From: Streptomyces echinatus
GTDB lineage: Bacteria; Actinomycetota; Actinomycetes; Streptomycetales; Streptomycetaceae
Length of the DNA: 51,844 nt
Assembly: GCF_014203595.1 (NCBI RefSeq)
Contig: NZ_JACHJK010000024.1
Location: 1 to 51,844, forward strand
Reading direction: 5' to 3'
Under the pieces are notes generated by a model. That model had not been told where the DNA came from and searched no databases. It worked only from the letters and a program-made list of their open reading frames with translations. Each line of letters starts with the position of its first letter. The stretch's first letter is position 1. Shown one piece after another: positions 5,665 through 13,696 of this stretch. The translations under genes and the position numbers were made by a program.

Positions 5665-6380
5665 CTCAGCCAGTAGTTCGCGGCGAGCTGCTTCAGGCCG
5701 GCCAGGTCGTAGGCCGTCAAAAACTTCCCGGCGCCGGTGCTGGTCCGGTAGCCGCCGTTCGGGGCGCACTCGACCGGCAGCCAGCCGGCATCACTGACCA
5801 CGCACTCGAAGTCCTCGACCGTGCCGTCCTTGTCGCGGTCGTAGTTCGGGTGGTCGAGGCCGAAGATATGCCCGAGTTCGTGGCTGACGACGTTCTTCCG
5901 GTAGATGTCGTTCAGGGTCGCGTTCGTGGAGAACCAGTTGCTCGAGGTCCAGTACTCGCTGTCGATGAGGAGGTGCCCGCCCCACGCGGAGTCGTCTGCG
6001 GTGTCGTGGCAGGCGAGGGCTTTGCTGACGCCGGCCTTGCCGGTGGGCCGGTACAGGTAGTGGACGACGATGGCATGCCGGGACGGGCAGCTGCTGATCG
6101 GGGTGTCGTCGAGGGCGGTGGTGACGGTGATGGGGACGCCGACGCTGGTGGTGACCTGGTTGGCCGGCGTCTTGAAGTACGGGGCGAGCTTGGTGCGGGC
6201 GGTGTCGTCGGCGAAAACGATCGTGTAGCCGTCCGGGGCGAGGCTGTAGATGCCGTTGGCCGTCCACGCCCGCCAGCCGGTGCCCGAGTACACGGGTGTC
6301 GCGGCGGAGGCCTGGCCGGGCGCGACGGCCAGCAGCAGGGCGGCCAGGATGGCGGGCAGAGTGAGTCGGGCAGCGCGCAT
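5661..6380 (-). CDS. Secreted zinc metalloprotease (metzincin-type)
   Basis: The 239-residue protein has a typical signal peptide (hydrophobic core AILAALLLAVA, cleavage expected after ASA at about residue 26), so it is exported. The zinc motif HELGHIFGLDH (residues 167-177) fits the metzincin pattern HExxHxxGxxH with Glu168 as catalytic base. Right after it, DRDKDGTVEDFE (181-192) matches a 12-residue EF-hand calcium loop. No methionine follows the zinc motif, so the usual Met-turn residue is missing. It sits at the end of the lysis cassette, where it is likely a cargo gene used by the host or a late lysis factor. Substrate unknown. Confidence 0.85.
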   Translation of the reverse strand: MRAARLTLPAILAALLLAVAPGQASAATPVYSGTGWRAWTANGIYSLAPDGYTIVFADDTARTKLAPYFKTPANQVTTSVGVPITVTTALDDTPISSCPSRHAIVVHYLYRPTGKAGVSKALACHDTADDSAWGGHLLIDSEYWTSSNWFSTNATLNDIYRKNVVSHELGHIFGLDHPNYDRDKDGTVEDFECVVSDAGWLPVECAPNGGYRTSTGAGKFLTAYDLAGLKQLAANYWLR

Positions 6381-6437
6381 GCGGTCTCCGGAAAGGCGAA
6401 AGCCCCCGCCGGGTTGGCGGGGGCTGCGGGTGGTCGG

Positions 6438-6593
6438 TCAGGCCGGGACGTCGCCGGCGTCATACACGGGCGGCGGGGGCGGCTCCGGGGAGGCGACGGG
6501 CGGCGGCTCGGCCTCGCCGATGGCGATGAGCACCGTGATGTCGGCGGCGCCGGGATCCGGCCGAGGCTGTACCGGCCGCGGCGGTTCTGCCAT
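6438..6593 (-). CDS. Small Pro-rich protein (51 aa)
   Basis: ATG 6593 follows a GGAG ribosome binding site inside the end of the upstream gene and starts one base after that gene's stop codon. The protein begins with prolines, has a central stretch DITVLIAIGEAEP and ends in a run of prolines. Function unknown. It belongs to the lysis-region operon. Confidence 0.5.
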   Translation of the reverse strand: MAEPPRPVQPRPDPGAADITVLIAIGEAEPPPVASPEPPPPPVYDAGDVPA

Positions 6594-6594
6594 G

Positions 6595-6954
6595 TCACAC
6601 TCCAGTTCGGTTGTACTCCTCGACCAGCGGATGTGGCGGCTCGGGCTCGATTCCCGCACGCGTCATCTGCCGGCACCAGCGATCGGCACTCCAGGAGAAG
6701 GCCCGCAGCAACGACTCCAGCCGGGACTGCTTCGTCCGCAGCTCCCCGTTCTCCTTGTCGACGCGCTCCACCGTGGCCTGCAGCACCGACAGGTCAGCGG
6801 TCCTCTGTGCCGGGGCCACCTGAACCTGCGCTGCCGCCTGCGTGGCCTCGGCCGTGGCAGCGGCTGCCTCCCGTGTGGCTCGCGCGGCGAACCACCCGGC
6901 GACGATCATGCCAAGCGTTCCGAACGCAGCTGTGATGCCCGCCCACAACGTCAT
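6595..6954 (-). CDS. Membrane-anchored coiled-coil protein of the lysis cassette
   Basis: The 119-residue protein has one N-terminal transmembrane helix (AGITAAFGTLGMIVAGWFAA, about residues 4-24), then an Ala-rich helical region and a coiled coil with the heptad-like stretch VLQATVERVDKENGELRTKQ. A single anchor plus coiled coil between holin candidates and the late end is compatible with a spanin-like or holin-accessory protein; no outer membrane is expected in this host. The start overlaps the previous gene by ATGA. Confidence 0.7.
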   Translation of the reverse strand: MTLWAGITAAFGTLGMIVAGWFAARATREAAAATAEATQAAAQVQVAPAQRTADLSVLQATVERVDKENGELRTKQSRLESLLRAFSWSADRWCRQMTRAGIEPEPPHPLVEEYNRTGV

Positions 6955-7394
6955 GGCGCCTTGCCTCTCCGGGCAAGCCTCGGCACGTGGGGGACCGAGT
7001 ACTCGGGCACCGTGGCCGCCCACATGATGACCCCGCAGTGTGAGGTCAGGTACCAGATCGCGACCCAGATGCCGCGAGAGTAGGTGCCGCCGACGACTGC
7101 GGCGCTGTAGGCGATGGCCCACACCGTGGGGGGAATGAGCGCGGCCATGAAACCCGCCCAATCGCGGCCGACCTGGAAGAAGGCAAAGGTCGTCGTCACG
7201 AGGCCGCAGATGATCCAGAGCCAGGCCCAATGCCTCAGCCCGGCGAACTGCGTGAGCAGGTGGAGCCCTTCAGGCCCCGGCGGATCCACGAGAAACCCGA
7301 CGCCCCAGCACGTCTTCCCGACGCCGAGGATGAGCAGGAAGTGGCCGCGGCGGCCCAGCATCGTTCGGATCCGCCGGGCCGCACGGCACGCCAC
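6951..7394 (-). CDS. Four-helix membrane protein, lysis cassette
   Basis: The 147-residue protein carries about four hydrophobic segments, including HFLLILGVGKTCWGVGFLV, WLWIICGLVTTTFAFF and WAIAYSAAVVGG. The GTG start follows directly on the stop of the holin candidate. The organisation (holin candidate, this protein, coiled-coil protein) suggests a part in membrane permeabilisation, but multi-helix proteins of this type are not characterised. Confidence 0.65.
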   Translation of the reverse strand: MACRAARRIRTMLGRRGHFLLILGVGKTCWGVGFLVDPPGPEGLHLLTQFAGLRHWAWLWIICGLVTTTFAFFQVGRDWAGFMAALIPPTVWAIAYSAAVVGGTYSRGIWVAIWYLTSHCGVIMWAATVPEYSVPHVPRLARRGKAP

Positions 7395-7751
7395 TCAGAC
7401 CGCCGTCGGGCCGGTCGGCGCGGTGGGACTGGACGGCGTGACCTGGGCGCGGGTCAGCAGGGTGAGCCCGGCGAGGACGAGCGTGTTGATGGCGCCGATG
7501 GTGGCCTGGCTGACGTCGTATCCGAATGCGGCGACGAGGACGGCGCCGGCTGCGACGACCGCGGTGAATGCCTGCGGGGCGACGGGCCGGGTCAGGGCGG
7601 CGGCGATGGCGCCGAGGATCGCGGAGACGGCGGCGACGATCGCGCCGGCCTGGTCCGCGGTGAGCCCGGTGAATCCGAGCGACACGATGAGGCCGAGGAC
7701 GGCCGACAGCGTGTTCAGGACGACGACCGGCTCTCTGCCGAAGATCTTCAT
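7395..7751 (-). CDS. Putative holin
   Basis: The 118-residue protein has two or three hydrophobic helices (VLNTLSAVLGLIVSLGFTGL; GAIVAAVSAILGAIAAAL; FTAVVAAGAVLVAAFGY) and a short polar C-terminal tail rich in Pro and Thr. Its size, helix count and place just after the endolysin fit the holins annotated in Streptomyces siphophages. Sequence alone cannot prove the pore-forming role. Confidence 0.7.
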   Translation of the reverse strand: MKIFGREPVVVLNTLSAVLGLIVSLGFTGLTADQAGAIVAAVSAILGAIAAALTRPVAPQAFTAVVAAGAVLVAAFGYDVSQATIGAINTLVLAGLTLLTRAQVTPSSPTAPTGPTAV

Positions 7752-7772
7752 TGGGGTCTCGTTTCTTCCAGG

Positions 7773-8081
7773 TCAGGCGGGGATCCATGCCCCGTCGCGG
7801 ACGAAGCCGTGCGTGCCACAGCACCGCCACAACAGGGAGGGTTCGAGGTGCAGCGGCTCGCGGGACACGAGGGTGTGCGCGCTCGTGCCAGCGGCCACCC
7901 AACAGCCGCCATACACCTTGCGGTCCTCGGGAACGCCTTCTAGTGCGCTGCACCAGTGCCAGAAGGTTGGGTTGCCTTCTTCCGCCAACCAGCCGAAGCA
8001 GATGTCATCGGTCAGCTTGGTCATGCCGACCATTTCCATGCCGGGCCAGTCCGACGGAGGCGCCGGGCGTGACGCGCTCAC
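7773..8081 (-). CDS. DUF6527-like small protein
   Basis: A GTG overlapping the endolysin stop (GTGA) opens a 102-residue frame. The C-terminal part, LEPSLLWRCCGTHGFVRDGAW, resembles the conserved end of DUF6527-type phage proteins, which carry metal-binding Cys/His residues. Later in-frame ATGs, including one at MTKLTDD, are alternative starts. Function unknown; it lies between endolysin and holin. Confidence 0.6.
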   Translation of the reverse strand: MSASRPAPPSDWPGMEMVGMTKLTDDICFGWLAEEGNPTFWHWCSALEGVPEDRKVYGGCWVAAGTSAHTLVSREPLHLEPSLLWRCCGTHGFVRDGAWIPA

Positions 8082-9016
8082 GCAACGACCTTGAAGCCGT
8101 AGCGGTCGCCGAGGTAAGTGAGGGATGCCTTGCCGGGGATGCCGTCGGCGTCGGAGCCGCTGTAGCCGAGGTGCCGCTGCAGCTTGGCGTAGGCCTCGAC
8201 GGTGACCTTGCCGTAGTGGCCGTCCGAGTAGGCCTTGGAGAGGTAGCCGGCGTTGACCAGGGCCGCCTCGACCACCTTGACGCCCGAGTAGGTGACGGGC
8301 TGGCCGGCCGCGGACGGGTTGGACTTGGCGGCGGCAACCAGCTTGGACAGGTCGACGGTCGGCTTTGACGGAGTCGGTGCCGGCTTCGTGGGTGGCTTGG
8401 TACCGAGGCGCGCGGAGATGCCGGCGAGGACGTCGTCCCACTGCATGCCGGGACCGCGGGGGTCGACCTTGCCGGGCTGCCAGTCGAGGTGCCGGATAAC
8501 GGAACGGGCCGTCCAGCCGTGGTGGCGGCAGAGCGCGGCAGCCACCTTCTCGATGGCTTCGATCTGCTCCGGCGGCCACGGGTCCTTGTCGTCGCCCATG
8601 TTCTCGCACTCGAAGCCGTAGAAGTGCCGGTTGCCGTCGACGGACGCTTCGTCGTCGGTGGGCGGCTTCGTCTCGGCGATGACGGCGGCGAGCACGTCGG
8701 GGTCGCCGAGGCCGGCATGGTTCGCGCGGCCGTAGCCCACGAGGTACACCTTGCCGTCCTTGGCGATCATGCCGTGGCAGAGCGGGCCGGGCAGCGCGGT
8801 GTATCCGTCGCGCACGATCTGCACCGTGTTGGCGGTTCCGCGGGTGACGGTGTGATGGATCATCACGCCGTTCACGGGACCCCACGGCCCCTTTGTGTTG
8901 CGGTTATGGGTCTCCCAGTCGCCGACCTCGACGACGGAGACGCCCTCGGCGCGCAGCAGCGCGGCGAACGTGGATGCGCTAGGTGGAGTGGCCAAGGCAG
9001 GCCCCTTTCTGGGCAT
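8078..9016 (-). CDS. Endolysin: N-acetylmuramoyl-L-alanine amidase with cell-wall binding domain
   Basis: The 312-residue protein has an Amidase_2 (PGRP-like) domain over about residues 30-205. The zinc ligands are suggested by VMIHHTVTRG and by the late HLDWQPGKVDP. After a Pro/Thr-rich linker (PPTKPAPTPSKPT) comes a C-terminal peptidoglycan-binding-like domain (YGKVTVEAYAKLQRHLGY to IPGKASLTYL). It cuts the amide bond between MurNAc and the stem peptide to release virions. There is no signal peptide, so it should need the holin. The next gene overlaps its stop. Confidence 0.9.
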   Translation of the reverse strand: MPRKGPALATPPSASTFAALLRAEGVSVVEVGDWETHNRNTKGPWGPVNGVMIHHTVTRGTANTVQIVRDGYTALPGPLCHGMIAKDGKVYLVGYGRANHAGLGDPDVLAAVIAETKPPTDDEASVDGNRHFYGFECENMGDDKDPWPPEQIEAIEKVAAALCRHHGWTARSVIRHLDWQPGKVDPRGPGMQWDDVLAGISARLGTKPPTKPAPTPSKPTVDLSKLVAAAKSNPSAAGQPVTYSGVKVVEAALVNAGYLSKAYSDGHYGKVTVEAYAKLQRHLGYSGSDADGIPGKASLTYLGDRYGFKVVA

Positions 9017-9061
9017 GGCGAAGGGCGCCCAGGTCCGGGGCGCGGGCGGAGCGGGGGTGGG

Positions 9062-9736
9062 TCAGGGGGCGGGGGCGACGATGAGCTCGCGCAGTGCGAA
9101 GGACGCCGTCGTGCCGGACTGGCTGGTGCGGTGCAGCAGCCGGGTGTTGTAGTTGGCGCCGGGCGTGAGGCCGGTCAGCAGGTGCGTGGCGGTCGCCCGC
9201 ATGAAGACGGTGCCGTAGCTGCCGTAGCCGTTGATGTCGAGGGCAGCCTCGACAATGGAGCCGGATCCGATGCTGCTGCCCTCGCGGGTCTCAGGGGCAA
9301 TGAGGCTGCCGGCGGTGGCGGAGGTGTTGTCGACTCGGGCGCCGGTGGTGATGAGGACACGGCCGGACAGGGGCGCGATGAAGGAGACGCCGCAGGTGGC
9401 GTAGCTGCCAGTCGATGAGCCGGTGCCGTAGGTGGTGATGGTCGTGCCGAAGCTGGCGGTCTGCTGGTCGCTGACGGCCGCGCCGCCCGGGACGGGCAGC
9501 CAGGCGGATCCCGTGTAGACGGTGAGCAGGTTGGCGTCCTTCAGCCACGCGACCATGCCCTCGACGGGCGCGCTGGGGCCGGTCAGTGCAGCGCTGCGCG
9601 CGGAAGCGGACGCGAATCGCATCACCGACCGCTGCACGATGGCGTTGGCGATGTTCTTGGCGAGGGCCTCGGCGTTGGGGGCGTCGAAGAGGGTCGCGAT
9701 GCTGACGCCCTGGCCGTAGTCGTCCGTGGTGGCCAT
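9062..9736 (-). CDS. Minor tail protein
   Basis: The 224-residue protein starts with a helical segment (NAEALAKNIANAIVQRSVMRF) followed by EGMVAWLKDANLLTVYTGSAW, a phrase shared by many actinophage tail-tip and fibre proteins. The rest is a beta-rich, Ser/Thr/Gly-rich domain of the kind that forms a distal jelly-roll. It lies at the end of the tail gene run, next to the endolysin, and is probably a tail-tip or receptor-contact component. Confidence 0.7.
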   Translation of the reverse strand: MATTDDYGQGVSIATLFDAPNAEALAKNIANAIVQRSVMRFASASARSAALTGPSAPVEGMVAWLKDANLLTVYTGSAWLPVPGGAAVSDQQTASFGTTITTYGTGSSTGSYATCGVSFIAPLSGRVLITTGARVDNTSATAGSLIAPETREGSSIGSGSIVEAALDINGYGSYGTVFMRATATHLLTGLTPGANYNTRLLHRTSQSGTTASFALRELIVAPAP

Positions 9737-9745
9737 GCTGCTCCC

Positions 9746-10360
9746 TTACACGAGGCGGTATCGACTGAGGGCGTCGAACTGGGCGTACTTGGTGCCGGTG
9801 GCCAATGGCGTCGGGTTGTAGTCGGTGAGCGTGATCGCTCCGCCGGACGTGACGGTCATGACGCCGAAGTAGCCCGGGGCCACGCTCACGGTGACGCGGG
9901 AGTTCTTCAGGGGCGTCGCCTCGGCCGGCAAGGTGGCAACGGTGACCCCCGCCGCGATCGCGCCGGACATCGTGCCGATGCCGCACAGGCCGGCCGTGCC
10001 GTCCGGGTACAGCCTGTAGGAGGGCGTGTTGTAGGAGGCGATCGCCGTCCAGCCGGACGCCAGCGTGAACGGGGTCCAGCCACCGTCGCCTGTGGCCAGC
10101 CGTCCGGCGGCGAGCCAGTTACCCGAGCTGGAGATCGTGACGATGATGACGTCCCCGGCTGCCGGGCCCGGGTAGCTCTGAAGGCGGCGGGCCACGATCC
10201 CGTCGGTCGTCGTGACCGTGCCGTCGGTCCCGACGGTCTGCACGACGGCCTGCCGCCAGTCGGAGCCGCGTACCGTCGGCGTCCGCTCCCCCACCCTGCG
10301 GGCCTGCTGCTTGATGGCCCAGGCGAGGTCTCGGTGCCCGCGCGGTGACGGCGTCGTCAT
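9746..10360 (-). CDS. Minor tail protein
   Basis: The 204-residue protein has a short basic N-terminal helix (DLAWAIKQQARRVGERTP). A beta segment (VVQTVGTDGTVTTTDGIVARR) with the OB-like GDVIIVTISSSGNWLAAGRL follows, then a beta-rich C-terminal domain. The first part is typical of small actinophage baseplate proteins that follow the DUF5047-like hub. It overlaps that gene by four bases. Confidence 0.7.
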   Translation of the reverse strand: MTTPSPRGHRDLAWAIKQQARRVGERTPTVRGSDWRQAVVQTVGTDGTVTTTDGIVARRLQSYPGPAAGDVIIVTISSSGNWLAAGRLATGDGGWTPFTLASGWTAIASYNTPSYRLYPDGTAGLCGIGTMSGAIAAGVTVATLPAEATPLKNSRVTVSVAPGYFGVMTVTSGGAITLTDYNPTPLATGTKYAQFDALSRYRLV

Positions 10361-11448
10361 GCGCCCTCCTTCGCGGAGATGGTGCTGATCGGGAAGTCCC
10401 CGCCGACGTCGAGCGGCACCGTGAAGGATGCGGCCTGGTGCAACTCGGGGGTGCCGTCCGGGTGTACGACCCGCAGGATGTCGCCGGCCTCCAGCGCCGG
10501 GTTGGGCAGGGAGGACAAGTCACCCGTGGCGTTCGGGGCCCGCAGTTCGGCGAGCTTCAGCGTGGCCGCATTCTGGCAGGCGGCTGTGGTGGTGAGGGTG
10601 GCTGAGGTGTAGAAGAAGGGCCGTCGCCCGTAGGGGCCTGACCAGTAGGTCGGCGAGGAGGGGTCGTCGTCGACGACCAGGGCGGAGACCGGTGCGATGT
10701 TGTCGCTGGTGTTTTCCCCGCGGGCAAGGACCCCGTTGTACACGGCGTCGCTGCTCATGCCGCGGCTGGCCTGGATGTAGGCGCCGCCCTCCCCGGCGGC
10801 GATCTCCCAGACCGGAGCGGCAACGGCGATGTCGGGCAGGGTAGCGATGATGAACTCGCCGTCTGGGGTGGCGTACACCTCGGCGCCCGCGGTGGCGGCT
10901 ATCTCCTGGCAGGCCGCCCAGGGGTCCGCCTCGACGTCGTAGGTTCTGCGGCCAATGGTGACGGTGCCGATACTGCTGATGACGGAGGCGTCCGGCAGGG
11001 ACCGTTGGATCAGGGCGGTCACAGCATTCGTGACCGTGCCGGTCGCCGAGTATGGGGCGGTGAACTTGTCGTCCGCGATGCATGCGGACAGGTCTTTGCC
11101 CTGGAGGGTGACGGGTCCGTCGTTGATGTCGCCGTCCACGCTGTCGAGCCGGAACAGTCCGAGCGGCACCAGCTCGAACGAGCCGTCGCCGTAGTCGACG
11201 CCGCGGCTGATCCGCAGCCGGGCCCCGTAGGTGGCGAGCTGATCGACAGGGGACCGCGGAATCAGGGTGGGATCCGCAACGGTGACGGTGCAGGTCCGGC
11301 GGATCGCCTGCGAGCGGTCTACCGACACGCTGCCGCCCGTGATCTCCAGGTCGATGACCCTGCCATCCGTGAGGAACAGCTCGACACTGATGAGCGGGCT
11401 GTGGGACTCGACGATCCGGTCCAGGAAGCGGTCGGATACCGGGTACAC
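10357..11448 (-). CDS. DUF5047-like tail-tip (hub) protein
   Basis: The 363-residue protein begins MYPVSDRFLDRIVESHSPLISVELFL and is followed by IDLEITGGSVSVDRSQAIRR, the opening of the DUF5047 family of actinophage tail proteins. Central beta-rich segments (TYDVEADPWAACQEIAA, GAEVYATPDGEF) resemble gp27/hub-like folds. It is probably part of the distal tail, joining the tube to the fibres. It comes after the large minor tail protein and before two smaller tip proteins. Confidence 0.75.
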   Translation of the reverse strand: MYPVSDRFLDRIVESHSPLISVELFLTDGRVIDLEITGGSVSVDRSQAIRRTCTVTVADPTLIPRSPVDQLATYGARLRISRGVDYGDGSFELVPLGLFRLDSVDGDINDGPVTLQGKDLSACIADDKFTAPYSATGTVTNAVTALIQRSLPDASVISSIGTVTIGRRTYDVEADPWAACQEIAATAGAEVYATPDGEFIIATLPDIAVAAPVWEIAAGEGGAYIQASRGMSSDAVYNGVLARGENTSDNIAPVSALVVDDDPSSPTYWSGPYGRRPFFYTSATLTTTAACQNAATLKLAELRAPNATGDLSSLPNPALEAGDILRVVHPDGTPELHQAASFTVPLDVGGDFPISTISAKEGA

Positions 11449-11451
11449 GCG

Positions 11452-13683
11452 TCACCTCCGGCGGTCGAGGAGCACGTCCTCCCACGTCGCGTAGGTGGTC
11501 AGGACGTCCTGCCAGGTCGCAAACTCGGTGAGCACGTCTTGCCAGGTCCGTCCGCGCGCGCCGCCGATACCGACCGTGACCGGCATGTCGGCCTCCACCA
11601 GCGGCAGCGTCCACGCCCGCCACTGCTCCTGCGCGAGCGGGCTGATGCGAGCCTCGGTGATCTGAGCGACGGACACGTACATGTCGTCGACACCCATGCC
11701 CGGGGCCGCCTGCCACAGCAGGACATTGCCGGAGTCGAGGAGCAGGTGCAGGGCCTGGCGCTCCTCGTCGGAGCGGGTCCAGATGGCGAGGTCGCCCTCC
11801 AGCCCCTGCCGGTGGCCGCTCAGTATGACCTTGTTGCGTCTGCCGCGGACGACGTAGCTGGCCTGCTCGACCGGCCGCTGCCAGTCCGGGGCTCGCGCCA
11901 CCAAGACCCGGAGGTTGCGCTGTGGGTTGCCAGGATCCTTCAGCCACGCCTCGCTGGCGTCGGCCAGGGTGAGCGCCACGACCGTGGAAGTCCGGGTCGA
12001 TGCGAGCGTCCCGGGCGCCGAGTACAGCTGGATGTAGTACGACACCGGCGAATCGAGCGGCACCTCATGATCCTCGATGACGACGGCGTCCGAGGCGATG
12101 GTGTCCTGCTCGATGAGGCCGTCCGTGCCGCGGACCAGCGTGCGGGATCCATCGGCAGCCACCCGGGTGACCGTGATCAGCTGGCCTACCGGCAGCTCGC
12201 GGAGGGTGAGCTGGATGTAGCCGTCGGCATCGACCGCCTCGACCGCGGTCTGCGGCAATACCTGCCACAGTGCGACCGCGTCCACGTACATCACGCTCGA
12301 CGTCGCGGACGCTACCGCGACCACCTCGACGGCGGCCTGCACAGTGCCGTCGGGGGCCACAGCATCGGTGACAAGCTGATACCAGCCCCCGGCCGGCAGC
12401 GAGTACACGGTGCCGGTACTGGCGCCGAGATCACCCCCCAGGCCGTCGTACCAGCGGACCTTGACGGCGACCGTCGACCACGAGCCGGCGCCCGCCTTCG
12501 CGACGATCTGCGCCCGCCAGTTCAGGCCGGGCGCGTTCGGCACGCCGAACTTTGGTGAGCGGATCGTCGACGAGGTGGCCGTCGCGGAGGACACCGCGAG
12601 CGAGTAGCTGCCGTAGTAAGCAGCCGCCCCCCACGGCGTGGACCGGGCCAGTGTCGCCACGCCGGTCGGCACCGTCCACCCGCCGGTGTCCTGCTCGAAG
12701 CTGCCGTTGGTGTACGGAATGACCGTGCCCGCCATGATCGCGGGAGCGGTCTTGACGACGATAGTCTCCAGGCGCAGCACCTGCCCGGCGGACGCGCCAT
12801 CCAGGCCGGCCGCAACGCCGCACGTGACGGCAGCCGCGGGAGCGGTCGCCGTCAGCAGCTGGCGGTGCATGCCGGTGCTCACCGGCGCCAGGTATGCGCG
12901 AGTGGCCTGGATCTGGTTGTTGTTGGCGTCGTAGAACCGCAGCTCCAGCCACGCCTGAGCCGACAATACGGGCGGCTGCAGGTAGGCATAGGCCAGGTAC
13001 TCGACGCCGGGCGTCACCGTGGGCCGGTCGACGGCTGCGACCGCCGCGTTACCCCCGGCCGTGACGGTCATCGCCAGGGTGTGGCCGCCGGCGTAGTACC
13101 AGTCCACGGGCCAGCCCTGGGCGGGCACCTGCCGGGAAATGGTGGCGTTGACCTCGGCTGCCCAGCCGGATGCATCGACCTCGGTCGACTCCACACTGAA
13201 CGGAAAGAGGTTGCCGAACGACCTGATCGGCAGCCCGAAGTACACGTTCTCGTAGTAGGAGTAGACGTTGGCGGCGGCCGGGGTGGACGACAGGATGACC
13301 TGCGCCCGCGTGGTCCCGGTCGGTGCCGTCCCGGCCACGCTGATCCGGTGCCAGGTGGTCGAGGCGGCCATCGTGGTCAGCGACCATGTGGTGCCGAGGA
13401 CAGTGCCAGCGTTGTTCAGCCAGCGGATCCCGATGCGCTCGGGCACGGTCCCCCCGGACGCGTCCGCGAACGCGTAGTACAGGGTGCCGGCGGTGACGAG
13501 GACGGAGCCGAGGAGACGTGCCTGCATCTCCCCGGCAGCCTTGCTCTTCACGGCGAGCACGCCGTCACCGACCCGGCCCCCGCTGCCCTTGCTGATGGTG
13601 CAGTTGAGCTGAGGCGTCCAGCCCGTCACCACCGGATCCATGGACGAGGTGGCTTCGCTGAGGTAGTTCCCGGGGATCGTCAT
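11452..13683 (-). CDS. Large minor tail protein with repeated carbohydrate-binding-like domains
   Basis: This 743-residue protein contains at least three beta-sandwich, CBM-like modules. Repeated phrases mark them: YAFADASGGTVPERIGIRWL, YAYLQPPVLSAQAWLELRFY, and SFEQDTGGW leading to AQIVAKAGAGSWSTVAVKVRWY. A fibronectin-like stretch and a conserved tail-protein C-terminus follow (RGRRNKVILSGHRQGLEGDL). The extreme end holds three decapeptide repeats (TWQDVLTEFA, TWQDVLTTYA, TWEDVLLDRR). It is probably a central tail-tip or adsorption protein that contacts host wall sugars. It lies 13 bases from the tape-measure gene. Confidence 0.75.
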   Translation of the reverse strand: MTIPGNYLSEATSSMDPVVTGWTPQLNCTISKGSGGRVGDGVLAVKSKAAGEMQARLLGSVLVTAGTLYYAFADASGGTVPERIGIRWLNNAGTVLGTTWSLTTMAASTTWHRISVAGTAPTGTTRAQVILSSTPAAANVYSYYENVYFGLPIRSFGNLFPFSVESTEVDASGWAAEVNATISRQVPAQGWPVDWYYAGGHTLAMTVTAGGNAAVAAVDRPTVTPGVEYLAYAYLQPPVLSAQAWLELRFYDANNNQIQATRAYLAPVSTGMHRQLLTATAPAAAVTCGVAAGLDGASAGQVLRLETIVVKTAPAIMAGTVIPYTNGSFEQDTGGWTVPTGVATLARSTPWGAAAYYGSYSLAVSSATATSSTIRSPKFGVPNAPGLNWRAQIVAKAGAGSWSTVAVKVRWYDGLGGDLGASTGTVYSLPAGGWYQLVTDAVAPDGTVQAAVEVVAVASATSSVMYVDAVALWQVLPQTAVEAVDADGYIQLTLRELPVGQLITVTRVAADGSRTLVRGTDGLIEQDTIASDAVVIEDHEVPLDSPVSYYIQLYSAPGTLASTRTSTVVALTLADASEAWLKDPGNPQRNLRVLVARAPDWQRPVEQASYVVRGRRNKVILSGHRQGLEGDLAIWTRSDEERQALHLLLDSGNVLLWQAAPGMGVDDMYVSVAQITEARISPLAQEQWRAWTLPLVEADMPVTVGIGGARGRTWQDVLTEFATWQDVLTTYATWEDVLLDRRR

Positions 13684-13696
13684 ACGGGGAACCTCC

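Noticed and set aside
5517..6935. 472-codon plus-strand frame over the lysis cassette
   Set aside because: It covers several minus-strand genes with clear signals (protease, coiled-coil protein), so it is a shadow.
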